In this document: piece by piece, positions 18,054 to 26,745 of the stretch | How positions within the stretch are numbered: the stretch's first letter is position 1 | Layout: each line of letters opens with the position of its first letter | Origin: Paenibacillus sonchi | GTDB lineage: Bacteria > Bacillota > Bacilli > Paenibacillales > Paenibacillaceae | Assembly (NCBI RefSeq): GCF_016772475.1 | Contig: NZ_CP068595.1 | Span: forward strand, 6,696,001 to 6,760,000 | Direction: 5' to 3' | DNA: 64,000 nucleotides | Position numbers and translations under genes: made by a program | Notes under the pieces: model-generated | Databases searched by the model: none | What the model was told of the DNA's origin: nothing | What the model saw: only the letters and a program-made list of their open reading frames with translations

Positions 18054-18925
18054 TTGTAGAACTGCACCACCAAGTCAATCAGGGTAAAGGAAAATACTAC
18101 AATGCTCAGCACACCGTTCATAGTGAAGAATGCGGTCTGCAGCCGGCTAAGGTCGCTTGGAGAAACAATATGGTGTTCATAAAAAAGAATAATGTAGGCG
18201 ATCAGCATCCCTGCCACATACCACCAGCTAAGATCGGTAATAAACAGCAGTGAAACAAAACCGATGCCCGTCAGCATGTGGAACACCTTGGCAATGGTCA
18301 ATGCACGGGCCACGCCAAAGCGGACAGGAATAGAATAAAGGCCTTCCTTCTTGTCGAATTCAACGTCCTGGCAGGAATAGATAATATCAAAGCCCGCTGT
18401 CCAGAATACAATCGTGAAATAGAATACCATGGAAGTCCAGTCCACGGTTCCGGTGACGCCAACCCAGCCCCCGAGAGGGGCGAGCGCAATCGTCAGACCA
18501 AGGATCAGGTGGCAGGCCCAGGTGAAGCGTTTCGTGAATGAGTAAAAAACAAGAAGAAAAACTGCGATCGGCAGCAGTTTGGCCGATAAAGGGTTCAGCT
18601 TGAATGCGGCCCAGAACAGCAAAAAGAAAGAAAAGGCGATAAACAGGGACACCTCTCCAACCTTGAGCAGCCCGGCCGGGATGGCTCTGCCGGCTGTACG
18701 GGGGTTCTTGGCGTCGCTGAACCGGTCAATCAGCCGGTTCAGCCCCATAGCCGCGCTGCGTGCGCCGAACATGGCTACTACAATCCAGCCGATCTGGCTC
18801 CAGGAGGGCAAGGCCCCAAACATCACGACCGAACCCAGCAGGGCACCCATAAAAGCGAAAGGCAAAGCAAAAACGGTGTGTTCAAACTTGATCATTTGCA
18901 AAAAAATGCCGATTTTCTTAAGCAT
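18050..18925 (-). CDS. mqnP: menaquinone prenyltransferase, UbiA family (MqnP-like)
   Basis: Integral membrane prenyltransferase with about eight or nine hydrophobic segments. The first Asp motif is NRLIDRFSD followed by NPRTAGRAIPAG; the second is DIIYSCQDVEFDKKEG. The ATG seven bases after AAGGAG gives 291 residues. Next to mqnA and ubiX it most likely attaches the heptaprenyl chain in the futalosine pathway rather than acting on 4-hydroxybenzoate. Confidence 0.85.
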   Translation of the reverse strand: MLKKIGIFLQMIKFEHTVFALPFAFMGALLGSVVMFGALPSWSQIGWIVVAMFGARSAAMGLNRLIDRFSDAKNPRTAGRAIPAGLLKVGEVSLFIAFSFFLLFWAAFKLNPLSAKLLPIAVFLLVFYSFTKRFTWACHLILGLTIALAPLGGWVGVTGTVDWTSMVFYFTIVFWTAGFDIIYSCQDVEFDKKEGLYSIPVRFGVARALTIAKVFHMLTGIGFVSLLFITDLSWWYVAGMLIAYIILFYEHHIVSPSDLSRLQTAFFTMNGVLSIVVFSFTLIDLVVQFYK

Positions 18926-19670
18926 TACAATTCTCCTTGAGCCCAATATGTAGTGCCGCGATGCCTCCGGTCAAGGGAAAGGATTCCACTTTTTGCAGTC
19001 CGGTTTCACGGAAAATTACTTCTAGCTGTTTTCTGTCCGGGAACAAGGCTAATGACTCCGGAAGCCACTTGTACTGCTCATATCTTTTCGCGAAAAGTTT
19101 GCCAAGGAGCGGCAGCACCCGCTGGAAATAGAAATAATAAATGCCTTTGAACGGCTGCTTCATCGGTTTGGATAATTCCAGGCAGACTACCATGCCTCCC
19201 GGCTTCACCACACGTTTCATTTCGTTCAATACCCGGACGGGATCAGGCACGTTGCGGAGCCCGAAGCCTATGGTCGCATAGTCGAAGGAATTGTCCCCGA
19301 AAGGCAGCTCCATGGCGTTGCCCTGTACCAGGGAAATCCGGTCCTGGAGATTGCGTGCCTCCACCTTCCGGCGGCCTACCTCCAGCATACCTGCACTGAA
19401 GTCCAGGCCCATGACACAGCCTGTCTTGCTGGCTTCAGCGAGCGCAATGCTCCAGTCACAGGTGCCGCAGCACAGATCAACCGCAGAGTCGCCCCGCTTC
19501 ATCCCCATCTTGCGCATGGTGAATTTGCGCCAGGCCTTATGCCTGCGGAAGCTCAGGATGTCATTCATCAGATCATATTTGCCGGCAATGCTCTCAAACA
19601 CAGAATGGACAAATTGCTCCTTGGGTTTAGTGCCTTGATCACCGATTGTAGTAGTTTTCTCTATAGTCAT
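18918..19670 (-). CDS. menG: demethylmenaquinone methyltransferase
   Basis: SAM-dependent C-methylation of demethylmenaquinone (UbiE/MenG family). Motif I is AVDLCCGTCDWSIALAEAS, followed by GLDFSAGMLEVGRRK, ATIGFGLRNVPDP and the VVCLELSKP segment. 250 residues. In Bacillus menG lies between hepS and hepT; here it directly follows hepS, with three further menaquinone genes before hepT. Confidence 0.94.
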   Translation of the reverse strand: MTIEKTTTIGDQGTKPKEQFVHSVFESIAGKYDLMNDILSFRRHKAWRKFTMRKMGMKRGDSAVDLCCGTCDWSIALAEASKTGCVMGLDFSAGMLEVGRRKVEARNLQDRISLVQGNAMELPFGDNSFDYATIGFGLRNVPDPVRVLNEMKRVVKPGGMVVCLELSKPMKQPFKGIYYFYFQRVLPLLGKLFAKRYEQYKWLPESLALFPDRKQLEVIFRETGLQKVESFPLTGGIAALHIGLKENCNA

Positions 19671-19673
19671 GTC

Positions 19674-20541
19674 CTAACCCTCCACGGCTGCTTGTCCGGA
19701 AATTTTCATGTGCTGAAGCAGGCGGTCAAGCGCAGCATTCAGCTCGGCGAACAGGTTCTCCTCCTTCACACCCTGCAGCAGTCCCTGAATGGACCCGAGC
19801 GATCCATGGAGCTTGTCTGTCAGCAAAGAATCGCATTTGTATTTCATCTTCAGCTTCTTCCAATCCTTGAGATCGAGCTCCTGCTCCTGAAGCAGCCGCC
19901 GTTCATCCTCAGTAGCCGACTCCAGCACTTTCCAGTAGCAATAACCTTCCATCGCATTTACCGGGTCGCCTCCTCGGCGGAGCTCCAGAAGGACGGTCTC
20001 ATACTGGCTGAATTCGGCGAGCAGCTTCTCCCACAGCTCGGCAAGCGATTCCTCAATCATCGGTGTAAAAGAAAGGAACAGCCTCATATTGAGCTGTACC
20101 GTGTGACGCAAATATTGTTCAGCAGACAGGAACATGCCCTTCATCTTGCTGTACAGATGAGCCTTCATCACATTAAGATCGGCAATGGCGGTGCTTAGTA
20201 TACCGACCATCTCAATCTGCTCCCGTTTGGCCAGCAAATGATAAAACCAGCTGCTGAAATAATCGCCGGCCAGAACTTTAAGCTGGCGGGAGCGCATAGG
20301 ATCTTCCCCGGCTCCTCCTGGACACGGTCGATGCACTCATGGGTATCCAGCCCCAGCTGCACGAGACCGGTCACCAGTGTAAATAGCTCTCCGCCCTTGA
20401 TGCCGGCCGGGGAGCCATGACTTAAAAAATATATAACAAATGACCACGCCCTTCTGAGAACGGCGGCAATTCCGTATGCCGCTGAATCATGTCGTAGTCG
20501 GTATAAGGTTTAGCCAGTTGCGGTATGCGGTACGGTTTCAT
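19674..20541 (-). CDS. hepS: heptaprenyl diphosphate synthase component I, frameshifted
   Basis: Regulatory subunit of heptaprenyl diphosphate synthase. Read as given, the frame stops after HLLYIF. Adding one base to the A6 run at 20424-20429 and one to the C4 run at 20306-20309 (plus strand) restores a 289-residue protein that runs through SHGSPAGIKGGELFTLV, LGLDTHECIDRVQEE and GEDPMRSRQLKVLAGDYFSS, the typical HepS core. Two homopolymer losses in one gene needed for quinone synthesis argue for sequence error. The start has GGAGG five bases upstream. Confidence 0.88.
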
Positions 20542-20596
20542 TTCAGCCTCCGGAGCCATTGACGTTATGACAATATCTTTGTTCACAATCTTGTCT

Positions 20597-20605
20597 ATTA
20601 TATCA
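20597..20605 (-). promoter_or_regulatory. extended -10 promoter before hepS
   Basis: TGATATAAT on the minus strand, an extended -10 element with no convincing -35, about 55 nt upstream of the hepS start. Confidence 0.45.
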
Positions 20606-20655
20606 CATGTTTTTTGGTCACGCACTGTAGGCCGTTCTAGTTTCTTTTACCCAGA

Positions 20656-21195
20656 TCAGGGATAAATGAACTGCTTCTTCCATAGCTCGCTCTCACTGAT
20701 GCGCAGTCCGCTCTTCACGGATTCGGGCAGCGGGCGGCTTGGCGCCGTCTCCAGCGCCTTCTGAAGCCGGGGCGACCATTCGCTGCGCCGGATATCCCCG
20801 GCAAGCAGCAGACGCCTGCTGTCCAGCCATTTGTCCTCGGCAACAATCCGCAGCAGCAGCTGGTCGACGTTAACCGTCTCCTGAAAAGCAAAGGAAATGA
20901 CCCGGGCCATGTTCTGATACAGCTCCTGCGGCTCCGGATCATTGCCGGTCACCTTCAAATCCAGAGAGAGAACATTTCCCTTCCACCCGGCCCTGTCAAT
21001 GGCCAGCGTAAGCGGGAGCTTCTCCAGCATATCCACAAGATTGCCGCTCTCCAGAACCGCACCGCCTCCGCTTAAGGTTTCCACCACCCCGTCCTGCCGG
21101 TGCAGGGAAGGCTCAAGCGCAGCCAGCTGCGGCAGAAGCAGCGCGGAAGCTGCGGTAACGAGCACTGCCGTTCCAATCAGCCAGCTCCTGTTCAT
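20656..21195 (-). CDS. hypothetical membrane-anchored protein
   Basis: A 179-residue protein beginning with a signal-anchor (about residues 5-27, SWLIGTAVLVTAASALLLPQ). The rest is soluble and presumably outside the membrane. I do not recognise the family. It starts at an ATG six bases after AAGGAGG and lies between mtrB and hepS, a place taken in Bacillus by no gene. Function unknown. Confidence 0.75.
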   Translation of the reverse strand: MNRSWLIGTAVLVTAASALLLPQLAALEPSLHRQDGVVETLSGGGAVLESGNLVDMLEKLPLTLAIDRAGWKGNVLSLDLKVTGNDPEPQELYQNMARVISFAFQETVNVDQLLLRIVAEDKWLDSRRLLLAGDIRRSEWSPRLQKALETAPSRPLPESVKSGLRISESELWKKQFIYP

Positions 21196-21280
21196 GACCA
21201 GCCTCCTTATCATTCATAGTTGCCGCCTCTTTGAACGAATATACGGAAAACGAGACATGGCTATCCTTAGTTATATTTTG

Positions 21281-21303
21281 AAAAAAGCAGGCTATGCCTG
21301 CTT
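21281..21303 (-). terminator. terminator of mtrB
   Basis: AAGCAGG, 5-nt loop, CCTGCTT with a T-rich tail on the minus strand, immediately after the mtrB stop codon. Confidence 0.75.
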
Positions 21304-21304
21304 T

Positions 21305-21553
21305 TCAGCTTTCACTTTCCAATTGTCCGTGTTTGCTCCAAATTTCGGCCCTGCCGCGGATTTTCATGGCTGAGGTATGATCTGTGAATTGGGCGATGAG
21401 CACCTCGCCCTTGTCCAGCTTCTCTGTATGATGAAACCGTGTGTCCAGCCCCCGGGTAAGCCCGATTACCTGAACACCGTTCTCCTTGGCTTTGATTACG
21501 ATGTAGTCGCTGCCAGCCGGTGCGGGATTAACGCCATTATTCTTCTCAGTCAT
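21305..21553 (-). CDS. mtrB: trp RNA-binding attenuation protein TRAP
   Basis: An 82-residue protein that closely matches Bacillus TRAP from about residue 16 ([20 protein letters not shown]) through [21 protein letters not shown] and the HTSAMKIRG strand. The RNA-contacting basic residues are K45, K64 and R66, equivalent to K37, K56 and R58 in Bacillus. TRAP forms an 11-mer activated by tryptophan. The start is the ATG after AGGAGGG; a hairpin upstream excludes a longer frame. Its likely target is the leader before trpE about 10 kb away. Confidence 0.95.
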   Translation of the reverse strand: MTEKNNGVNPAPAGSDYIVIKAKENGVQVIGLTRGLDTRFHHTEKLDKGEVLIAQFTDHTSAMKIRGRAEIWSKHGQLESES

Positions 21554-21598
21554 GCCGAACCCTCCTAATAATGATTGTGAGATTAAGCCAGCCCTCTC

Positions 21599-21628
21599 AA
21601 CAACAAATGCCGCCTTGGAGGGCGGCAT
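21599..21628 (-). terminator. terminator of hup
   Basis: ATGCCGCC, 6-nt loop, GGCGGCAT followed by TTGTTGTTG on the minus strand, between hup and mtrB. Confidence 0.65.
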
Positions 21629-21671
21629 CATTGTTACTCAGAAAGACTATGGGATAGATATGTAGAAATCT

Positions 21672-21944
21672 CTATTTGATTCCGTCTTTCAGAGCTTTAC
21701 CCGGTTTGAACGCCGGTACCTTGCTCGAAGGAATTTCGATTTCTTCACCAGTCTGCGGGTTGCGGCCTTTGCGTGCGGAACGTTCACGCACTTCAAAGTT
21801 TCCGAATCCTACCAGCTGAACTTTATCTCCGTTTTGCAGAGCACCTGTGATCGCTTCGAAAACGGCATCTACCGCTTTAGTAGCATCTTTCTTGGGAAGT
21901 TCAGTTGCTTCTGTCACCACGTTGATCAAATCTGATTTATTCAT
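21672..21944 (-). CDS. hup: DNA-binding protein HU
   Basis: Nucleoid-associated HU/IHF-family protein of 90 residues: [10 protein letters not shown] at the start, [18 protein letters not shown] with the conserved arm, and [11 protein letters not shown] at the end. It bends DNA as a dimer. The spoIVA-hup-mtrB order is as in Bacillus, but folE, normally between hup and mtrB, is missing. A good AGGAGG-like site precedes the ATG. Confidence 0.97.
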   Translation of the reverse strand: MNKSDLINVVTEATELPKKDATKAVDAVFEAITGALQNGDKVQLVGFGNFEVRERSARKGRNPQTGEEIEIPSSKVPAFKPGKALKDGIK

Positions 21945-22172
21945 GTCTTCTCACCTCCCTGGGCAAATTTCCGGTATCATACACTGTTTCCGTTTAAACG
22001 CAAAATATACGTGATAATCCCGTTTTTTACTAGATACTGGCGCCCTTCTACCTAGAAGCGCAACAAACTTATAGTAATACAGCCCACCCATAATTTCAAG
22101 GCGTTCCTCAAAAAAGGAGCAGAAAGTAGCACTTTTGCCCTCAAAATGTGCAATGCCGTATCCAATCATACC

Positions 22173-22202
22173 AAAAACAGAGCGGAAATTCCTCCGCTCT
22201 GT
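22173..22202 (-). terminator. terminator of spoIVA
   Basis: ACAGAGCGGA, short loop, TCCGCTCTGT, then TTTTGG on the minus strand, 24 nt after the spoIVA stop. Confidence 0.8.
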
Positions 22203-22225
22203 TCTCTCACTGCCCTATGATTTGT

Positions 22226-23704
22226 TTACAGGATAATAGCAATCAGCCCGCCTGAGCCCTCATTGATAATCCGGCCCAGCGTTTCCTGCAGCTTGTAGCG
22301 GGCGTTATCCGGCATCATGGCGATTTTGCCCTGGATACCTTCCCTCACGATTGAATGCAGCGAACGGCCAAAAATATCGGACTCCCATATCTTGATCGGA
22401 TCGTTTTCGAAATCCTGCATTAAGTACCTTACCAGCTCTTCACTCTGCTTCTCTGTACCAATGATCGGCGAGAACTCGGATTCAACATCCACCCGGATCA
22501 TATGAATGGACGGTGCAGTAGCCTTCAGCCGGACTCCAAAACGCGACCCCTGCCGGATCAGCTCCGGTTCATCCAGCGCCATTTCAGCAAGCGATGGTGC
22601 GGCTATACCGTAGCCGGTTGTTTTTACCATTTCGAGGGCTTCGGAGAAGCGGTCGTATTCACGTTTGGCATGTGAGAAATCCTGCATCAGCTGCAGCAGG
22701 TGATCCTTGCCGCGGATCTCAACACCCACAATCTCCATCAGAACCTGGTCGTAGAGCTCTTCAGGCGCATACAGATCGATCTCTGCCACACCCTGGCCCA
22801 TATTCATGCCGCTGAGGCCGGCCCGTTCAATGAAATCGTATTCCGTGAACTGGGACACCAGCCGGTCGACATCACGCAAACGGCGGATATCCTTCACCGT
22901 ATCACGGACCGAATTTTCATAACTGCTGCGGAGCCAGTGATTTTCTCCCAGTACCATTACCCAGCTCGGCAGGTTCACATTCACCTCATGAACCGGGAAC
23001 TCATAGAGCACTTCGCGCAGCACGCCGGTAACGTCGTCCTCAGACATATTGGCCGCGCTGAGCGTCATGACCGGAATGTCATATTTGGCGGCCAGCTCGC
23101 TGCGGAGCTGCTGGGCTTCCTCGCTGCGCGGCCGGGTCGAGTTAATCACAAGCACAAATGGCTTGCCAACTTCCTTCAGCTCGGCGATTACGCGCTCTTC
23201 GGAATCCACATAAGAGTGCCGCGGAATTTCAGCGATCGTTCCATCCGTAGTTACTACCACACCCAGTGTGGAATGCTCTTGAATAACCTTGCGGGTGCCA
23301 ATCTCCGCCGCTTCCTGGAAAGGAATCGGCTCCTCGAACCAAGGGGTGGAAATCATGCGGGGACCATTTTCGTCCTCATAGCCTTTGGCACCTTCAACTG
23401 CGTACCCCACACAGTCGACCAGCCGGACATTGACCTCCAGCCCTTCCGTCACCTTGATCTGTACCGCATTGTTCGGCACAAACTTCGGCTCAGTTGTCAT
23501 GATCGTTTTACCTGCCGCGCTTTGCGGAAGCTCATCAATCGCTCTTACCCGGTCAGCCTCGCTCGTAATGTTCGGCAAGACGATCGTTTCCATGAAGCGT
23601 TTGATGAATGTTGATTTCCCTGTGCGAACCGCGCCGACGACGCCTAGATAAATGTCTCCGCCGGTACGCTCGGCAATGTCCTTGAAAATATCCACTTTTT
23701 CCAA
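22226..23704 (-). CDS. spoIVA: stage IV sporulation protein A
   Basis: ATPase that polymerises on the forespore surface to form the base of the spore coat. The Walker A motif GAVRTGKS is near residues 24-31, and the N terminus EKVDIFKDIAERTGG is almost identical to the Bacillus protein. I chose a TTG start preceded by GAGGAGGGG, which gives 492 residues, the length of the Bacillus protein; the longer frame to 23812 adds 36 unrelated residues. The C-terminal end GLIAIIL matches the membrane-targeting tail. Confidence 0.96.
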   Translation of the reverse strand: MEKVDIFKDIAERTGGDIYLGVVGAVRTGKSTFIKRFMETIVLPNITSEADRVRAIDELPQSAAGKTIMTTEPKFVPNNAVQIKVTEGLEVNVRLVDCVGYAVEGAKGYEDENGPRMISTPWFEEPIPFQEAAEIGTRKVIQEHSTLGVVVTTDGTIAEIPRHSYVDSEERVIAELKEVGKPFVLVINSTRPRSEEAQQLRSELAAKYDIPVMTLSAANMSEDDVTGVLREVLYEFPVHEVNVNLPSWVMVLGENHWLRSSYENSVRDTVKDIRRLRDVDRLVSQFTEYDFIERAGLSGMNMGQGVAEIDLYAPEELYDQVLMEIVGVEIRGKDHLLQLMQDFSHAKREYDRFSEALEMVKTTGYGIAAPSLAEMALDEPELIRQGSRFGVRLKATAPSIHMIRVDVESEFSPIIGTEKQSEELVRYLMQDFENDPIKIWESDIFGRSLHSIVREGIQGKIAMMPDNARYKLQETLGRIINEGSGGLIAIIL

Positions 23705-24053
23705 AAGAGATCCCCTCCTCATATTACTCCGAAGAAAAAATGCCTGAAGAGCATCGACTTCGCGTTCCGCCGGCTTTTCTGACCCTTGCAGGACATCCAC
23801 CGGACTTGACATTGTCCGCCAGGGAGCCTAGCTGCTGACTTCAGGGCGGAGCAATCATTGCCCCACGCTAAACCCCGAATGCTCGGACATGCATTTGGAC
23901 TAGTATCATCATATGTATCCAGAACGGATTTATGACCCGCTACCCGCGCAAATTAATAGGGAATTTCCAAAAAACCAGCTGATGCGCGCCGCAGAGCGTC
24001 ACGACGCCCGGAAGCCTTCTCAGCTACTATATGAGAATGAATAGAGGAATAGA
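23705..24053. other. intergenic stretch upstream of spoIVA
   Basis: No gene seen. It contains a possible sporulation promoter for spoIVA at 23908-23935 and otherwise nothing I can assign. Confidence 0.5.
23908..23935 (-). promoter_or_regulatory. possible sigma-E promoter of spoIVA
   Basis: TCATAAA, 13 bases, CATATGAT on the minus strand resembles the sigma-E pattern (ATA-type -35, CATAnnnT -10). spoIVA is a sigma-E gene in Bacillus. The spacing is one base short, so this is tentative. Confidence 0.35.
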
Positions 24054-24069
24054 ACTGCCTTTTGGCAGT
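24054..24069 (-). terminator. weak hairpin after lipoprotein gene
   Basis: ACTGCC, AAAA loop, GGCAGT followed by TTCTATTCC on the minus strand; a short, weak terminator candidate. Confidence 0.4.
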
Positions 24070-24086
24070 GGAACGGGATGATATCT

Positions 24087-24845
24087 TTAGGGTTGAGGAG
24101 ACTGGGGGACCGGCTGGCCCTCCACCCAGTAATAAGGCAAGGATTTCACAGGCACATAATATGAGGCCTGCTCCAGCTGGAGACGGAGATCGCGGTTTGC
24201 TTCAGGGGAAACACCATTCTTATCGATCACGGACCTGATATCCGGACCGTAATCAGCGTATACGGTGCCGTTCTTATCCATAATAAATTGCAGCGGCTGG
24301 CCGGAATATATACTTTTCAAGGTAATGGAGCCGGTTCCCGCCTGCCGGGCGTCTATTGTAAAAAGTCCGGGATAAATTTCATCCCCGGCTGGAAGGTTCC
24401 CTCCATGCCCGGACTTGTACCGGTTGATCTGGCGCTGGACATCATTCACCTTTTGCACGGTAACAATATCCATCAGCCGGACAGAGGGACGGGTTTCTTC
24501 ATCCAGGATGAGAAAATACGCGCTGCCGCCTTTTTCAAAAGCTGCCGCCGGAATTTCATCCAGATACCCCATTTCGTGCAGCTTCCCCAAATCGATCACA
24601 AATTTCTCATATCTGGGCGTGGCTTCGTCCGCATTCAAAATCGGCAGCAGCCCCTCCTGCTGCTGGTAATCATCCACAGCCTCCTGTACCCGCTTTACAC
24701 TTTCCCGGTAGCTGCTGCCCGTCTGCTGCTCCTTACCGGGGTACATGCAGCCTGAGAGTAAGCCGGCCAAGAGAATGAACACCAACAATAGAAGTACTGC
24801 ACCTGTGAAATTCTGCTTCTTCATCCGCCTTATGCCGCTCACCAC
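24087..24845 (-). CDS. hypothetical lipoprotein
   Basis: A 252-residue exported protein. A hydrophobic stretch (about 14-31) ends in the lipobox LLSGC, so it should be lipid-anchored on the outer face of the membrane. The mature part begins with a coiled, Gln/Glu-rich helix and has no family I recognise. The GTG start eight bases after GGAGG is preferred; an ATG seven codons later is also possible. It is next to spoIVA, but no sporulation role can be read from the sequence. Confidence 0.75.
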   Translation of the reverse strand: MVSGIRRMKKQNFTGAVLLLLVFILLAGLLSGCMYPGKEQQTGSSYRESVKRVQEAVDDYQQQEGLLPILNADEATPRYEKFVIDLGKLHEMGYLDEIPAAAFEKGGSAYFLILDEETRPSVRLMDIVTVQKVNDVQRQINRYKSGHGGNLPAGDEIYPGLFTIDARQAGTGSITLKSIYSGQPLQFIMDKNGTVYADYGPDIRSVIDKNGVSPEANRDLRLQLEQASYYVPVKSLPYYWVEGQPVPQSPQP

Positions 24846-24884
24846 GCTGAATCCCTCCACTTCGTAAGGTTGTTTATTTCAGAA

Positions 24885-25253
24885 CTACCACAGCTCGTCT
24901 TCATCCCCGCGCCGTGCAGCCTCTAGCCTGCGCCGCACGGCTGCTTTTAGAGGGTCTTCCGGGATATGTACGGTTACATTGCTCCATACGGCTGCTTGAC
25001 AAGCCAAACGGACACCTTCATCCAGCAGACTGCCCAGTTTGCGCCGTTCCGTATCGCCCGGCGGCTGTAGACCCGCAGCGAACTGATCCTCAACCTTTAC
25101 CTTACACATCAGGCAACCCGCCTTTCCGCCGCAGCGGGTAGTGAGGGCAACCCCCGCTTTGCGGGCGGCCTCAAGCAGCGGGGTGCCATGCACAACTTCG
25201 GTTGTACGGCCATCCGGCCGAAAAGTGACAACCCATCCCTTTTGCCGTTTCAT
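24885..25253 (-). CDS. 2Fe-2S ferredoxin-like protein
   Basis: A 122-residue protein with a plant-type 2Fe-2S motif: three cysteines in TRCGGKAGCLMC and the fourth in LACQA. It begins with a beta-grasp strand (WVVTFRPDGRTTEVVHG). The last 30 residues are Arg-rich and predicted helical (AAVRRRLEAARRGDEDE). The ATG after AAGGAAGGAAG is preferred to one seven codons earlier. Electron-transfer partner unknown; it is 7 nt from the nucleotidyltransferase-like gene, so they may be co-expressed. Confidence 0.85.
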   Translation of the reverse strand: MKRQKGWVVTFRPDGRTTEVVHGTPLLEAARKAGVALTTRCGGKAGCLMCKVKVEDQFAAGLQPPGDTERRKLGSLLDEGVRLACQAAVWSNVTVHIPEDPLKAAVRRRLEAARRGDEDELW

Positions 25254-25280
25254 GATGCAGCTTCCTTCCTTCACATTCCG

Positions 25281-25898
25281 TTAGGTTTCAATTAATGGGG
25301 GAACTCCAAGCAGTTGATTCAGCTCCATCTGGAAGGACAAATCCAATCCGTTATCCAGAATCAGACATTGCAGCAATGGCAGATGGGCGGACAGATCATG
25401 TCTCAGGTAAGCTGCGATGCTGTCACAGCGTTCAGCTCTGCCGCGAAGAATGTTGAATATCAGCTCATGAGCCGCAGGCATCAGCCGCAGCAGGCCGATT
25501 CCCGTAAAATCCTGCACAGGAGCATAAGCCAGCAGCCGCTGGATGTTCACAGAGTACTGCCAGGAGCCGTGCCCAATCTCAAACCCGCCTATCAATTCAA
25601 TACTGGTATTGCCCAAAGAATAGCAGCTGCGCAGCGAGAAGCAGCCTCCGCTGTAATCCTCCTCTGGCCCGCTGACGGCATACCCGCTAAGCATGTCATG
25701 GAGTCGCCCCGCATCCTGAAGATCCGCATACAGGTCAATGTCATGTGGAGCTGCATTCAACGTGATTCCATGAAGCAGCAGCCCGCAGCTCCCTCCCAGC
25801 AGCCATGCCGGCGGCCGCTCCAGCCATGGCATGCTTAACTTTTCCGTCAATTCCCCAAGTACAGTAACCAGTGGTTCCGGTACCCCGGCTACAGCCAT
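25281..25898 (-). CDS. nucleotidyltransferase-fold protein
   Basis: A 205-residue protein with the minimal nucleotidyltransferase pattern: GGSCGLLLHGITLN followed by HDIDLYAD, resembling the GS and DxD catalytic elements of aminoglycoside or AbiEii-like nucleotidyltransferases. The C-terminal half is Leu-rich and helical. I cannot assign a substrate. It forms a short pair with the ferredoxin-like gene downstream. Confidence 0.6.
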   Translation of the reverse strand: MAVAGVPEPLVTVLGELTEKLSMPWLERPPAWLLGGSCGLLLHGITLNAAPHDIDLYADLQDAGRLHDMLSGYAVSGPEEDYSGGCFSLRSCYSLGNTSIELIGGFEIGHGSWQYSVNIQRLLAYAPVQDFTGIGLLRLMPAAHELIFNILRGRAERCDSIAAYLRHDLSAHLPLLQCLILDNGLDLSFQMELNQLLGVPPLIET

Positions 25899-26003
25899 AC
25901 CCCACACGCTCCATTCCTGAAAAAGTCCCGCGCTTCTTCCAGAAATCTTCTGACTGACTGGCTGACTGAATGAATAAAGAAATAAATGAATGAATGTAAA
26001 TGC

Positions 26004-26183
26004 TTACATAATCGAAGCAGCTCCGCCCAGCAAGCCGATTAGCATAATCACAAAAGCGATCACAGACAATATGCCCCTTACCAGGCCTTTGGTTTTACTG
26101 CGGGCAAAGGTAATCAGAAACACGGATAATCCCATAATCAGGATTGCGACCAGGGATAACCACATCTTTGTCATCGGGTCCAT
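26004..26183 (-). CDS. small membrane protein, DUF2768/YphE-like
   Basis: A 59-residue frame starting MDPMTKMWLSL with two hydrophobic segments (about 8-25 and 36-58) separated by a basic turn (ARSKTKGLVRG). AGGGGG precedes the ATG by nine bases. In Bacillus yphE, a protein of this size and hydrophobic pattern, lies between spoIVA and gpsA, the same place as here. Function unknown. Confidence 0.75.
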   Translation of the reverse strand: MDPMTKMWLSLVAILIMGLSVFLITFARSKTKGLVRGILSVIAFVIMLIGLLGGAASIM

Positions 26184-26331
26184 GCGCTGCGCCCCCTATT
26201 CGGCTAATATCGGACTGCGAATATTATAACATGAAACTCTATCCATTTCTGCAAGTAGAAATGTTTGGAAGTTGTTTTGGGGAGGCCAACGAACGGTTTG
26301 TATGTGCCAGTGCGTTCACAGACCAGTATTT

Positions 26332-26383
26332 AAAAAAAGAGCAGAAATTCACGGAATCTGGGTGGATTCCGGATTTCTGCTCT
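26332..26383 (-). terminator. terminator after SpoVIF-like gene
   Basis: A long stem (outer AGAGCAGAAAT arms, inner GGAATC/GATTCC) followed by seven T on the minus strand. Confidence 0.85.
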
Positions 26384-26403
26384 TCACTGCTCGAGGTTCT
26401 GAC

Positions 26404-26679
26404 TTATTTTTTCATCATCATTTTCATTAAAGACTCCATTGTGCCTGAATTTGCGCCGCCTTTTTTGACTGCGTTAACTATTTCCTGCACAGTAGCTTCA
26501 CTAACTGGCACCTTAGCCATTGCTGATACCTGCTTGATCAACTGGCGGAGCTGGGCTTCATTCTGCGTGGTTCCCGGCTTAACCGTACTGGCCAGCTTCT
26601 TGACGGCGCCTTCGGTAATGTTTTTGCCCGCCTTTTTGTTAATGGCGTTCAATGCATCCTTGGAAAAATCTCTGCTCAC
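26404..26679 (-). CDS. spoVIF: stage VI sporulation protein F-like
   Basis: A 91-residue, Lys-rich, helical protein beginning MSRDFSKDALNAINKKAGKN and ending in a Met/Lys-rich tail (ESLMKMMMKK). The length and repeated NITEGAVKKLAS / VPVSEATVQEIV pattern fit the small SpoVIF/YjcC sporulation family, linked to late coat assembly. The assignment rests on recall of the family, so the symbol is tentative. It is the last gene before a strong terminator downstream of gpsA. Confidence 0.7.
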   Translation of the reverse strand: MSRDFSKDALNAINKKAGKNITEGAVKKLASTVKPGTTQNEAQLRQLIKQVSAMAKVPVSEATVQEIVNAVKKGGANSGTMESLMKMMMKK

Positions 26680-26745
26680 TATTCATCCCTCCTCCGTCAA
26701 TCCCCTTACAACATATGAGAATTTCCGGCAAAAGGTGAACGTTTA

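Noticed and set aside
21951..22169. 72-codon frame upstream of hup
   Set aside because: Aromatic- and Cys-rich, not family-like, and fills the promoter region of hup.
22700..23614. 304-codon plus-strand frame opposite spoIVA
   Set aside because: A compositional shadow of a highly conserved gene; the product is His/Arg-rich without recognisable domains.
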